Source: Clostridia bacterium (lineage in GTDB: Bacteria > Bacillota > Clostridia > Oscillospirales > CAG-272). Taken from it: 64,000 bases of DNA. The notes under the pieces are model-generated. The model did not search any database, was not told the DNA's origin, and saw only the letters and a list, made by a program, of their open reading frames with translations. A program made the translations under genes and the position numbers. The DNA is taken from contig JAFTKO010000003.1 in NCBI GenBank assembly GCA_017453205.1, positions 1 to 64,000 of the forward strand, in the 5' to 3' direction. The first letter of the stretch is position 1. Every line of letters begins with the position of its first letter. Shown one piece after another: positions 8,838-18,341 of this stretch.

Positions 8838-11800
8838 TTACTGCAGACCCGCGTGGACCAAATAATAGTTGAGGTTTTTCATGTAGGGGTTCAGAGAAAG
8901 TACGATGGCACCCGTTTCGGTCTGCTTCGCAGTCAACCCGAGCAGATTGTCGAGATCCTCGACGCTGACTTTTACGGTACTATCCTCGGAGAGTGCCGCA
9001 AAGGTCATGGTCTTTTCTTCACCCGCGATCATCGCTTTGTCGGAGCCCGCAGTAAATACATACTCTGCCGCCCCCACGGTAATCACCTTGGCACCGTCTC
9101 GCTCGGTCAGCGTTCCGCCCAAGAAAGAAGCGATCATTTCCACGGACAGCATGGTACGCTTGCCGTTGGAGCCGCCCAGCGTGTAGTAAGTACCCGAAGC
9201 ATATACATGCTTACCGTTGGAGGAAATGACAAGCACACCGTTCATGTCCATTTCCGCCGCAACGGCGCTGTCATCAAACGGACTGTTGAGCACGTGGATC
9301 TGGTTGAACCGCGCCATGGGAACGATGGTATCCTTGGTGATGCGCACCATGTAGTTCCCCATGGTGGAGGAATCACGGTCGGTCATGGTCTTTCCTGCTG
9401 TAACAAACACAGAATCCTCGGTAAAGTAAATACCGATGTTCCAATGCGACCAAGAGGTATAGCTGATACCATTGAGCTCGTCGGCGTCGCCGATGTAATA
9501 CCACGTTTTGGCATTGTCAAAGCTGACCGCTACGCCGATACGCGTTCTCGGATATTGCACAACGGCATTGTCATTGGTGTTGTCGTACTCCCATGCCATG
9601 TAGATATATCCCGTTTCGAGATCGGTGCGCACGTTGAACGCGCTGACGACCGACGGGAAGTTGGAAGGAACCAACTCCATGCTCCAAGTCACGCCGTTAT
9701 CGGTGGAATCGGAATAATAGAGAAAGCCGCAGTCGTTACGCGCATACATACGGATATGCCCGTTGCCGAGATCGACAATGACACCCTCCTGCAGGTTGAG
9801 CCCTGTGGTGGACTGATTGAAGATCGATTTGGATTTGGTCCAGGTCTTGCCCTCATCATCCGAGTAGTATACCCACAGCATACCGATATTCTCGTTTTCG
9901 GTCTCGCCCGAAACAAAGAAGATACGTCCGTCCGAGGCTTGCATCACTCTGCCGTTCATGGTGAAACGGTAGTTGTTGGCATCAAAATGTATACGGTAAG
10001 GACCGCTGTAAGTCAACCCACCGTCGGTGGAAAGATATGACTCATACCAAATCCCCTGCCCCGAGCTTGCTTTATTTTGACGAATCAAGGAGAGCACATG
10101 CCCCGATTGCAAAACGATCATGTTATAACTGCGCTTGGGAAGATCGGCTCTTTGCGTAAAGGTCTCACCGCCGTCGGTGGAAACCAGTGTAGTACGCTCG
10201 CCGCAGACATAAATTCTTCCGTTGAGCTCCCAAATACCCACGGTGTGGTCACCGCTGTAAAAGGTGTAATGTGTGGTGGTATCGTAAATGGCGTTACCGT
10301 TGCCCTTGTAGTCAAACGAGGCAATGGTAATTCCGCTTGCGTTGCTGTAATAGCCCACATTGCCCCAACCGTTAAGAGCAGTGGTGGTCGTGGCTACCTG
10401 CTTACCGTCGCAGTACAAGGTAACGGTATTGCCCTCCACGGTCAAGGTCAAGGTCACCTTGGTCGCACCGTCTGCAATCTTTTCGGCCCCCGCACGCATC
10501 ATGGATGTGGGATCGGTCCCCATTACAAAATACTTGTTGGTAAAATCGTAGCCGGCAAAGATACCGGTACCGATCGAGTTATAACGCGCCACGAGATAGG
10601 CACATCCGCTTGCAGAGGAAAGGTCCAACGTCATCGACACAGTGGTATCCTGTGAGTAGAGCTTGAGCGCATGTCCGCGCACGGTACCGTTCACATCCTC
10701 GATGTCAACGCCAAAATACTCGTTCCAGTCCCCGTCGCTCGGAGCACCGTTGTAGTAGAACAGGTCCTTGACCTCGCGGAGCTGTAAGGTTCCGATACCG
10801 CTGCCGTCCACGTAAAGATTACGGTCGGCAATGCTGTCGGGCAGACGCATGGACTTGCACCAAACATTGTTGATATAGATTTGTGCAATGCCCGAGGAAA
10901 CATAGACGCGATAAAGATTGGTCCCCTCGGTCGCATCAAAGAGATGCTCCACATAAGCCGTTTTTTGCGGAGAGACAAGACCGTCCACCGTTCCGTCGGC
11001 GTTAAAACGCATTGCCAAAAGGTATGCGCTGTCACGGAAAGTCAGCTCTAGGGCGTTGCCCTTGGTGTATTCAAATTCCAGTGCATATTCGTAAGAAACA
11101 TATCCGGGATCGGCGTTATAAGCCACGCCGTCCGAAAAATCCTTTGCAAACAGGGTTGCGTTGTGGGCTTCCACGGTCAAATTCGAGATCGTACCCGTGG
11201 TGACGGGAGCGGTACCGCAGCCGTCTTGATACGGGAGGATATAAGAGACGATCATCTTGCCGTTCCGATAAAGCCAAGCCACGCCGCCGTCAACGACCGC
11301 GATATAGTCGCCGTTGCCCGCATCCATCGTTTGCTCGCCGTTTGACGTTGCATAAGTCAGCTTGCCGCCCGCATATTTGAGACTCAACGCGCTCATACCG
11401 TCCCCGGCGGTCAAGGTTCCGTCACCGCCGACGGTATATTTGAGCACATAACTGCTTTGTAGCTTGCTTGATGTGGAAACCGTCCCCGCGTTGGCACTGT
11501 CGGAGGCGGCCTCTTTTTCCACGGTAAAGAGCCGCTCCTCCGAGGTCTCCTCGCCGCACTTGGTGTAAACCGAGTACACGCCCGGAGTCAAGGAGGCAAA
11601 GGTCATTTCTACGGTTGCGGCGGCACTCTTTTTGCCCGCGTAAACACCGTTGAGGTAAAACTCCACGTCATTTCCGCTTGCCGCAAGCGTCGAGGAAAGC
11701 GCGCTTGTTACGGTGACATCGGTAGTGCCCGTGCCTACGTTCGCACGGCTTTCGGGAGAGGTGATTTTGAGATTATTGTTGGAAAGAATGGTGTAGCTTG

Positions 11801-12515
11801 CGTATTCGATTTGCATTTTGGTAGGCGAATACTGATTAACGGGGTATGCAAAGAAGCAATATTTGCCCGACGAGGAATAATCCTCTACCTCATGGGAAAG
11901 CAAAAACTCGCCGTCAAGATACACGCTGGCAATATTGTCGGTAACGACCGCACGATAGGTGTGCCAATCGTAGCCGATGTCGGTATACACCAACTGTGCA
12001 TTTTGGTTGGAGCCGCTACCAAAACGGAGCTTGGACTCAAAGAAATAAATGACCAAGCGCTTGCCGCCAAAGCTGACATACATACCGTTGTCGTTGCCGT
12101 AGTAGTCCATTTTCAGCTTAAACTCGATTTCAAAGCTGTTGGCTTGTGCGATGCTGCGGGTAACATAGCTGCTTGTGAGCTCGGAAACCTCCAGATAAAG
12201 AGATTTGTCTACATTGCTGACCTTAGCTTTAGAGCTTGCCGACCAAAGGAACGTGCTCTTAAAGCTATCAAACCAAGAGCCGTCGGTACCGATGCGCTCC
12301 AAAGCCTCGTCGTTGGAGAGATCCTCGAACACAAGGTCCTCGTCCCACATATCCACCCAGGTGTCCCCCTGCTCGGGCGGGGTGACGTTGCCCAAGGTCT
12401 CTGCCTCGGTGGTGGTACCCTCCTCCTGCTTATCCTTTTTACACGACGCAAACAGGGTGAGCGCCATGCAGAACAACAGCAAAACGGCAACCGCTTTTTG
12501 AATTGTTTTTTTCAT
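8838..12515 (-). CDS. Giant LamG-like/Ig-like/BNR lipoprotein
   Basis: The 1225-residue protein starts with a lipoprotein signal peptide whose lipobox is LFASC, followed by an acidic/Thr linker. It then carries a concanavalin-like domain starting GSWFDSF (about 80-250), a bacterial Ig-like domain (about 255-340), two more sandwich-like regions and a BNR propeller with STDGGETF, STDGGLTY, SDDEGKTW and SFDNAKTW. A stalk-like segment closes the C-terminus. It matches the next gene domain for domain but lacks that protein's GLUG region. The pair therefore looks like a tandem duplication, one copy lipid-anchored and one secreted. AGGAGG lies 5-6 bases before the ATG. The stop codon is 13 bases before the next start, so the two are co-translated. 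Confidence 0.82.
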   Translation of the reverse strand: MKKTIQKAVAVLLLFCMALTLFASCKKDKQEEGTTTEAETLGNVTPPEQGDTWVDMWDEDLVFEDLSNDEALERIGTDGSWFDSFKSTFLWSASSKAKVSNVDKSLYLEVSELTSSYVTRSIAQANSFEIEFKLKMDYYGNDNGMYVSFGGKRLVIYFFESKLRFGSGSNQNAQLVYTDIGYDWHTYRAVVTDNIASVYLDGEFLLSHEVEDYSSSGKYCFFAYPVNQYSPTKMQIEYASYTILSNNNLKITSPESRANVGTGTTDVTVTSALSSTLAASGNDVEFYLNGVYAGKKSAAATVEMTFASLTPGVYSVYTKCGEETSEERLFTVEKEAASDSANAGTVSTSSKLQSSYVLKYTVGGDGTLTAGDGMSALSLKYAGGKLTYATSNGEQTMDAGNGDYIAVVDGGVAWLYRNGKMIVSYILPYQDGCGTAPVTTGTISNLTVEAHNATLFAKDFSDGVAYNADPGYVSYEYALEFEYTKGNALELTFRDSAYLLAMRFNADGTVDGLVSPQKTAYVEHLFDATEGTNLYRVYVSSGIAQIYINNVWCKSMRLPDSIADRNLYVDGSGIGTLQLREVKDLFYYNGAPSDGDWNEYFGVDIEDVNGTVRGHALKLYSQDTTVSMTLDLSSASGCAYLVARYNSIGTGIFAGYDFTNKYFVMGTDPTSMMRAGAEKIADGATKVTLTLTVEGNTVTLYCDGKQVATTTTALNGWGNVGYYSNASGITIASFDYKGNGNAIYDTTTHYTFYSGDHTVGIWELNGRIYVCGERTTLVSTDGGETFTQRADLPKRSYNMIVLQSGHVLSLIRQNKASSGQGIWYESYLSTDGGLTYSGPYRIHFDANNYRFTMNGRVMQASDGRIFFVSGETENENIGMLWVYYSDDEGKTWTKSKSIFNQSTTGLNLQEGVIVDLGNGHIRMYARNDCGFLYYSDSTDNGVTWSMELVPSNFPSVVSAFNVRTDLETGYIYMAWEYDNTNDNAVVQYPRTRIGVAVSFDNAKTWYYIGDADELNGISYTSWSHWNIGIYFTEDSVFVTAGKTMTDRDSSTMGNYMVRITKDTIVPMARFNQIHVLNSPFDDSAVAAEMDMNGVLVISSNGKHVYASGTYYTLGGSNGKRTMLSVEMIASFLGGTLTERDGAKVITVGAAEYVFTAGSDKAMIAGEEKTMTFAALSEDSTVKVSVEDLDNLLGLTAKQTETGAIVLSLNPYMKNLNYYLVHAGLQ

Positions 12516-12530
12516 TCATACCTCCTGTGG

Positions 12531-12586
12531 AAAAACGACGATGTGTATTTGGAATGATTTTTATCCGCTTACATATCGTCGTTTTT
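12531..12586. repeat. Long hairpin between operon genes
   Basis: Arms at 12531-12546 and 12571-12586 pair over 16 positions with one G-U, around a 24-base loop. The hairpin lies just upstream of the ribosome binding site of the lipoprotein gene. It may act as an RNA processing or translation-control element. Confidence 0.55.
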
Positions 12587-12592
12587 GTGTGT

Positions 12593-12614
12593 CCCCGCCC
12601 CCAAGGAGGCGGGG
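12593..12614. repeat. GC-rich hairpin downstream of the GLUG gene
   Basis: CCCCGCC (12593-12599) pairs with GGCGGGG (12608-12614). On the minus strand it is followed by ACACACA rather than T residues. It is therefore more likely an mRNA-stabilising or pausing hairpin that raises expression of the upstream genes than a full terminator. On the plus strand ATTTTT follows it. Confidence 0.55.
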
Positions 12615-12647
12615 ATTTTTCATTGTTTGGAGATCAAAATCAAGGAA

Positions 12648-15600
12648 TTAGATCTCGTCCTCTTTCTTTTTCTTTGCCAGCATCATTGCCGCACCTGCGG
12701 TGAGCATGATTACGGTCATACCGCCAACCACGGAGGCACAGCCGCTGTCATCATCCGTGGGAGCCTCGGTCGTAGAGGTACCCGTGGGAGCCTCGGTGGT
12801 GGGCTCGGTCACAGGCTCGGTCTCGGGCGTGGTATTTTCTTCACCGGGACCGGGGTCGGGCGCGGTAATCTCGGGATACAGCAGGTCATGTGCCGCGTCG
12901 ATCTCGGCGTAGTTCGGGAAGTTGGTGGTAAAGGTATAGGTAGGCAGAGTTGCATCGGTCTTGCCCGTAGCGTCCACGTTTTCGCTCATATGGTCATAGG
13001 TGAGAACCACGTAAGAGCCGCAAATAGGACCCGACTTGTAATTTGCGCTTGCTGCGGTCAGCGTCAGCGTACCGTAGTTGGAGCAACGGTTGATGGCAAC
13101 GGTAGTTTGGTTTTCAATCGCTACGATACCGCCCACGTTACCCGGTCCCTTGATAGCGCCGTTGTTGATGCAATCCTTGATGGTAACCTTTTGGGCGGAG
13201 TTGGGACGTGCCACGATACCGCCCGCACCCTTACTGCCGGAAGGCTCGGTTGCAAGGCAAGTAACATCGCCGGTGTTACGGCAGTTGATGATGTCAATGC
13301 GGCGGTTATTAATGTATGCAACGATACCGCCCGCGTAAATATCGGAGGAAACCTTACCTGCGTTGGTGCAGTTGTAGAGATAGTGCGAGAAGTTGTTGTT
13401 GTTACCCTCAATTATGGCTGCAATACCGCCGGAGGAATTGTTGCCCGCACCGCCAACAGTTGCTGCGGAGTAACAGTTGTCGATGATACTGCGAGACTCG
13501 TCGGTGGTACCTGCTCTGTAAACAATTGCAACAATCCCGGCAGTGTAGCTGCTGCCCTCACCCGTGTAGGTAAAGCGGCAACCGCTGCCAAGCACAATGT
13601 TCTTCAAGGTTGCGGAGCGAATCATACCAAACAAAGCAACCGTGGTAATGTCACTGCTTGCCGCACCGGCCTCGGAGCTGGTCATAACAAGGTTGTCGAT
13701 GACGTGTCCCTGTCCGTCAAAGGTACCCGCGAAGTTGTTACAGGAACCGATAGCGGAGACAATACCATTGGGATTGGTACCGATGGGCATCATGGTATAG
13801 CCTTCCATGTTAAGGTCATTTTCCAAATAGATGGTCGTACCGGAGAAAGTTGCACCCGAGTTGACAAGGGTAGCAAACATTACAAGGTCGGCAGGGGTGG
13901 AGATTTTAAGCTCGGAAAGATCTACATCTTCATACTCTATCGCTCTGATCATTGCGCAAATCGGAATGACATTGGTAAGATCCTTGGTTACAACGCGATC
14001 TGCGGAATAACCGACCGTACCCTCATAGGTGATCTCCTCGGTACCAAAGCCGTAGTCGATTACAACCTCCTCGGCAGGAACCAGGAGATAAGACGAGTAA
14101 TCGGTGCACTCGGTAATATCCGTGTTGGCGAGGACTGCCGAGTAGGAAATGCCGCCCGCGTTGGTTCCCGCACTGACAGCGGAGAGAACGGTACAAGCAT
14201 TGACATAGCTCTTTTTACCGGACTCGGAAACGACGTTGCTGAGAATACCGGAGGCTGTAACACCCTTGACATTGCCTGCGTTGACACAGTTGTCAACATA
14301 CACATGACGTGCAACCAATGCACCCACAATACCGCCCGCGGTACCCTCACAGGTCACGGTGCCGAGGTTGGTACAGTTCTTGACAAAAGGAACATAACCT
14401 GTTCCGCCGCCTGCGGTAGCAACGATACCGCCTGCGTTACCTTTGCCGCCGTCAATCGGTGCGGCGTTTTTCACATTTTCAATGATGTAGGTAACAACCT
14501 TTTCGGTAACCTCCGACGTACCCAAATTGTCACTGCCATGGGAGAACGCATAAGCAACCAGCGAAGCGGTTCTTGCGTTTGCAGAGGACCCCGTGTAGGT
14601 AAAGGAGCAGGACGCGTCGATGACAACATTTTTAATGATTGCACCGCGGATGACACCGAACAAAGCAACATTTGCATAGCCGTCGGCATCCGAGGTCATG
14701 ACAAGATTTTTAATGGCATAGCCTTGACCGTCAAAGGTACCTCTAAAGTAACGGTGATCTGCACTTTGCGGAACTTGGTTGGTCGTATCGTCAGCGATCG
14801 GCTTGAAATCGGTCACGCCGGTCATATCGATATCGTTTGCAAGATAAACAGTCTTTTCAAAAAAGTCGTAGGTGTTTGCGGTGTTGACAATGGTGGAGAA
14901 AAGCTTAAGTCCGTTGGCATCGGTGATCTTCCAAGAAGTACCCGCCGTGTAAGCATCGGCGTCAAAGCCGAGCTCGGAGGTGTTTGCCAAGGTATTGATG
15001 TCTGCAACCTCGGTAAGGTCCTCGGTTGCGGTAGGAGCAACATAACCGCCAAGAGCAACCATTGTACCGGTGTCGGTGTTACCTGTAACATTATCGGCAA
15101 CATTGGCGCTCTCGCCCAATTGTCCGTAAATACCGCCGCCAATGCCTGCGGCACTTTGGTAATTGCCGGTGTTGGCACAGTTGGTGATGGTTTGCTTATC
15201 TCTGTTATAGTTACCGATGATGCCCGCGGCAACATTACCTGCAACGATCAATCCGCTGTTGTTGCAAACATATACACGGTTGCCAACGGTATCTTGTGTC
15301 CAATCAATATTGGGAATAATACCTGCGGCAATATTGCCCGCGATTACATTCCCGCTGTTGACACAATATTCGATATTTACCCAACGGCTGATCAGCGTGC
15401 CCATGATACCGCCCGCATTGCTGACAGAGGAAACGGTACCCGCATTGGTACAATGACTAATGACGGGAATATAACCGGTTGCGGCAAACGCAGTGGCAAC
15501 GATACCGCCCGTGTAGCCGCTGCCGCCGTTGACATCCGCATAGTTGGCGCAGTTTTCAATCAAAACCGTGCAAGTACCGGTATCGATATGTGCATAAGTA

Positions 15601-16238
15601 TCGCCATATCCACCGTGAGAAACTATGGCACCTACCAAAGCAGCGGTAGTTGCATAAGCGTTTCCTCCCTTGTGGGTAAAGGAACAGGTCTCGTCGATGA
15701 CAACGTTGCGAATGATGGCACCGCGGAGCGCACCGAACAGTGCAACCTTTACAAAGCCCTGCGCATCGCTCTCCATCACAAGGTTCTTGATGGAGTGACC
15801 TTGACCGTCAAAGGTTCCGCAGAAAACGGCTTTCAGCGCATTGACATCGGAAAGGCCGGATCCGTCATTACCGATCGGTTCAAAATCGGTCACACCCGTC
15901 ATATCAATGTCGTTTGCAAGATATACGGTCTTTTGGTAAAAGCTGTACAAAAAGGTTTTTGTGTCCTTGGTATTTGCCTCACCGCAGTTGGTGATCTTGG
16001 AGAAAAGCACCAAGCCTTCGGCATCGGTGATCTTCCAAGCAGTACCGTTTGCATAGGCATCTACGCTAAAGCCGATTGCATCGGTGGATGCCAGCGTCTT
16101 GATGTCGGGGATCGAGGTCAGTTCGACCGAGGTGATGTTGGTAGCAGAATAACCTGCATTGACATCGTCTGCCATTACGGGAACGGCAAGCGTTACCAGC
16201 ATGGCAAGGGTAAGAAGCACGGATAAAAATTTCTTCAT
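12648..16238 (-). CDS. GLUG-repeat surface protein with DSGC membrane tail
   Basis: The ATG at 16236-16238 has AAGGAG about 8 bases upstream. The 1196-residue protein has a signal peptide ending VPVMA. It then carries three large copies of a parallel-beta-type unit (about 35-390, 390-735, 735-1120), each with VYLANDIDMTG-like, GTFDGQGH-like and NCxNxGxV-like repeats typical of the GLUG motif family. The C-terminus has a Thr/Pro/Glu linker, the motif DSGCAS, one membrane helix and KKKKEDEI. This tail resembles that of the 1060-residue protein at 56986-60168. It is probably an adhesin or glycan-binding cell-surface protein. It lies 60 bp downstream of the solute-binding lipoprotein gene on the same strand. 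An equally long open frame on the opposite strand is a shadow. Confidence 0.82.
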   Translation of the reverse strand: MKKFLSVLLTLAMLVTLAVPVMADDVNAGYSATNITSVELTSIPDIKTLASTDAIGFSVDAYANGTAWKITDAEGLVLFSKITNCGEANTKDTKTFLYSFYQKTVYLANDIDMTGVTDFEPIGNDGSGLSDVNALKAVFCGTFDGQGHSIKNLVMESDAQGFVKVALFGALRGAIIRNVVIDETCSFTHKGGNAYATTAALVGAIVSHGGYGDTYAHIDTGTCTVLIENCANYADVNGGSGYTGGIVATAFAATGYIPVISHCTNAGTVSSVSNAGGIMGTLISRWVNIEYCVNSGNVIAGNIAAGIIPNIDWTQDTVGNRVYVCNNSGLIVAGNVAAGIIGNYNRDKQTITNCANTGNYQSAAGIGGGIYGQLGESANVADNVTGNTDTGTMVALGGYVAPTATEDLTEVADINTLANTSELGFDADAYTAGTSWKITDANGLKLFSTIVNTANTYDFFEKTVYLANDIDMTGVTDFKPIADDTTNQVPQSADHRYFRGTFDGQGYAIKNLVMTSDADGYANVALFGVIRGAIIKNVVIDASCSFTYTGSSANARTASLVAYAFSHGSDNLGTSEVTEKVVTYIIENVKNAAPIDGGKGNAGGIVATAGGGTGYVPFVKNCTNLGTVTCEGTAGGIVGALVARHVYVDNCVNAGNVKGVTASGILSNVVSESGKKSYVNACTVLSAVSAGTNAGGISYSAVLANTDITECTDYSSYLLVPAEEVVIDYGFGTEEITYEGTVGYSADRVVTKDLTNVIPICAMIRAIEYEDVDLSELKISTPADLVMFATLVNSGATFSGTTIYLENDLNMEGYTMMPIGTNPNGIVSAIGSCNNFAGTFDGQGHVIDNLVMTSSEAGAASSDITTVALFGMIRSATLKNIVLGSGCRFTYTGEGSSYTAGIVAIVYRAGTTDESRSIIDNCYSAATVGGAGNNSSGGIAAIIEGNNNNFSHYLYNCTNAGKVSSDIYAGGIVAYINNRRIDIINCRNTGDVTCLATEPSGSKGAGGIVARPNSAQKVTIKDCINNGAIKGPGNVGGIVAIENQTTVAINRCSNYGTLTLTAASANYKSGPICGSYVVLTYDHMSENVDATGKTDATLPTYTFTTNFPNYAEIDAAHDLLYPEITAPDPGPGEENTTPETEPVTEPTTEAPTGTSTTEAPTDDDSGCASVVGGMTVIMLTAGAAMMLAKKKKEDEI

Positions 16239-16298
16239 GATCTTTCTCCTTTTTTTCATTTTTTATCGTTTCCTTTTCAACGGGGCTTGATTGAAAAG

Positions 16299-17729
16299 TT
16301 AATCGATCTGGTTTGCAGTATCAACAAGGTTCTTAATAGTATTGACATTGGTAGCCAACAAAACAGCAATACCGCCGGGCGCCTTGTTGGTAACCACCGA
16401 GGTTTTCAACAGGTTCAAAACTTCCGACTCACTGTCAAGCGTAAATCCAAAGTCAAAGAACTTTTTGGAATGCAAGAACTCGAGCATTTCATAATCCTCG
16501 GGATCGCCGGAAAGACGTCCGCCAAGGATCGTTGTAAAGAAAGCGGGCTTGATCTTCTCATATCCGTAAATCGAGAAATATTCGAGCAAGAGTGCACTTT
16601 CCTCCGCGTTCTCGGAAAGAGCGGGGATCGCATAGAATGCCGAAGCGCAAACCACCTTGTAGTCGGATTGATCTTCATCAACCTTAGGCAACGGTGCATA
16701 GCCACGTTTAAACGATACCTCTCGCAAATAGGAGTAGCAGCTTCCGACATCCCAGGTGGCAAACAGACCGCGTCCTGCATTAAAGGTCAACCAAACCTTT
16801 GACGTGGGGATACCGCTGTTTGGATAGGAATCGGAAACGGTGTTGCCGCTGTTGTATACGATGTTGTAGAGATTGGTTGCAATTTTTACCATATTATTGG
16901 AGTTCAAGCCCTTGCTAAAAAGACCTGTATCCTCATTCTTGACCAAAATTGTCTCGCCGCCCGCATACAGCCAACGTGCGGTTGCGAGTTCGTTAAAGCA
17001 AAGCCCGTAGGTCTGATCCTCGGTACCGTCGGCAAAGGAGGCGGTCTCAGCCAGCATCTGCGCAAATTTCTCCATGGTCCACTCGCCGTCCATGACAAGG
17101 GTATGTATGTTTTCTTCATAGCCCAACGTCTGATACAGATCACGGTTGTAAACCAAGGCAAAGAAGCCCTGACCGGTAATGGAGGAGTCCGAAACCGCAA
17201 GATACAGCTTATTATTGGTCTTGTAGTTTTGCACCTGCGATTGGTTATACCAAGGGCTGTCGAGCGACAGCGTGTTAAGCTCGGTCAAGTTGGTGAGCAT
17301 TCCCGAGGTCATCGCAGTTACAATGGCACCTTGCGGATGCGGGTAAAGCAGGTCATACACACCGCCGCCGCCCAAATACGCATTGGAAAGGTTATCGTAC
17401 CACGAATCGGTCATAATGGTGTTAATGACCGCATCATACTTTTCCTCAAACTCCAAGGTGCGCTCGTAAACGATCTCACTAATGGGATCACCGTCCATTC
17501 CCTCCTGCACCCAGCTTGACAGATATTCATTAGGAGACAAGGCAGTCAACTCACGGTTGATCTTGTCGGTGGGCAAATCGGCGTACAAGCTGGTATCGCC
17601 TGTTTCCTCATCATCCGTCGAAGCGGTCGTTTGCGTCTCGTCCTTCTTGTCCTTGTCGCAGGCACAGGCAAGCACCATCATCGAGGCAAGCAACAGGCAA
17701 AGGAACGCAAGCAAAAGTTTTTTCTTCAT
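16299..17729 (-). CDS. Extracellular solute-binding lipoprotein (carbohydrate ABC type)
   Basis: The ATG at 17727-17729 is favoured because GAGAGG lies 9 bases upstream; the ATG two codons earlier (17735) is also possible. The protein is about 476 residues. It has a lysine-rich signal peptide with lipobox VLAC, an acidic linker, and a periplasmic-binding-protein fold of the family 1 sugar-binding type (NRELTALSPNEYLSSWVQEG, later KVWLTFNAGRGLFATWDVGS). It is expected to bind a sugar outside the membrane and pass it to an ABC permease. No permease gene is present anywhere in this window. First gene of the operon running down to 3779, under the AraC-type promoter at 17833-17861. Confidence 0.85.
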   Translation of the reverse strand: MKKKLLLAFLCLLLASMMVLACACDKDKKDETQTTASTDDEETGDTSLYADLPTDKINRELTALSPNEYLSSWVQEGMDGDPISEIVYERTLEFEEKYDAVINTIMTDSWYDNLSNAYLGGGGVYDLLYPHPQGAIVTAMTSGMLTNLTELNTLSLDSPWYNQSQVQNYKTNNKLYLAVSDSSITGQGFFALVYNRDLYQTLGYEENIHTLVMDGEWTMEKFAQMLAETASFADGTEDQTYGLCFNELATARWLYAGGETILVKNEDTGLFSKGLNSNNMVKIATNLYNIVYNSGNTVSDSYPNSGIPTSKVWLTFNAGRGLFATWDVGSCYSYLREVSFKRGYAPLPKVDEDQSDYKVVCASAFYAIPALSENAEESALLLEYFSIYGYEKIKPAFFTTILGGRLSGDPEDYEMLEFLHSKKFFDFGFTLDSESEVLNLLKTSVVTNKAPGGIAVLLATNVNTIKNLVDTANQID

Positions 17730-17832
17730 AGGCATTTTCCTCTCTTTCTTTTTTGCTTTTTTGCTCGAAAACACAGGCACAAAATCATCGCCCCAAAGCG
17801 CCCGTATCCTCTTCGCATTTTAGCTTACTTAA

Positions 17833-17861
17833 ATTATAAATCAAATGCGAAAAAAAAACAA
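17833..17861 (-). promoter_or_regulatory. Promoter of the solute-binding/GLUG/BNR operon
   Basis: On the minus strand, -35 TTGTTT (17856-17861) and -10 TATAAT (17833-17838) are separated by 17 bases. The elements, spacing and T-rich spacer match the promoter at 2403-2431 closely. Confidence 0.7.
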
Positions 17862-17866
17862 TTAAC

Positions 17867-17904
17867 TGAACGGATAACTTTACCCCCCAACACTTCCGAA
17901 TTGT
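17867..17904. promoter_or_regulatory. Imperfect inverted repeat, second copy of the operator
   Basis: On the minus strand the half-sites read TAACAATTCGGA and TCCGTTCAGTTA with 20 bases between them. The conserved parts TAAC and CGGA agree with the perfect repeat at 2430-2477. The site lies directly upstream of the -35 of the operon promoter. Confidence 0.55.
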
Positions 17905-17909
17905 TATAA

Positions 17910-18220
17910 TGGAGACAAAAATTTCCGTTTTTGTACATTATTTATTAATAAAACGAGGTTTAAAAAATTTTTCCGCGTAAAAAAGAACTCAAAATCGCAA
18001 AAATACGCCTGCAAAAAGCTGCCCCTTTTTTCAAATATCCAATTTTGCGGGATTTATTAAAAGTTACAAATAATCGGCAAAAAAACGCCTTTTGTATGTA
18101 CTATATAGAAAGATACTATAATTTTTTTTGTTTTTTCATTCGCTTTTGTACATTTGTACAATATGCACGAATTTTGTCGAAAAAAGTTTCGCCAATAGCA
18201 GTAAAAATGAATAAAATTGC
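17910..18220. other. AT-rich gene-free stretch with a 16-bp palindrome
   Basis: No gene is visible between the two divergent operons. The stretch is strongly A+T-rich. It holds one clear palindrome, TTGTACATTTGTACAA at 18146-18161 (7-bp arms around TT), located 60 bases upstream of the SipW operon promoter. That position suits a regulator binding site for the operon; the regulator is unknown. Confidence 0.5.
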
Positions 18221-18249
18221 TTGACAAATGGCAAAAAATATGATATAAT
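18221..18249 (+). promoter_or_regulatory. Promoter of the SipW/TasA-like operon
   Basis: A consensus -35 TTGACA (18221-18226) and -10 TATAAT (18244-18249) are separated by 17 bases. The first gene starts 93 bases downstream. Confidence 0.85.
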
Positions 18250-18341
18250 TCAAAATATGGAAAAAAACAACAAAAACAACCATAAAATTTTAGAACAACA
18301 TAGCAAATTTTGTTCAAGAAGACAACTCAGAGGTGAGGCGT

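Noticed and set aside
8781..10040. Open frame of about 419 codons on the plus strand
   Set aside because: It lies antisense to the BNR lipoprotein gene and has a His/Val/Gly-rich shadow composition.
12585..16226. Open frame of about 1213 codons on the plus strand
   Set aside because: It is exactly antisense to the GLUG gene, has a low-complexity His/Asn/Val composition, no ribosome binding site and no recognisable domain. The repetitive codon pattern of the GLUG gene keeps the frame open.
18333..18341. GTG start of the first SipW gene
   Set aside because: It lies inside the GAGGTGAGG ribosome binding site of the ATG at 18342.
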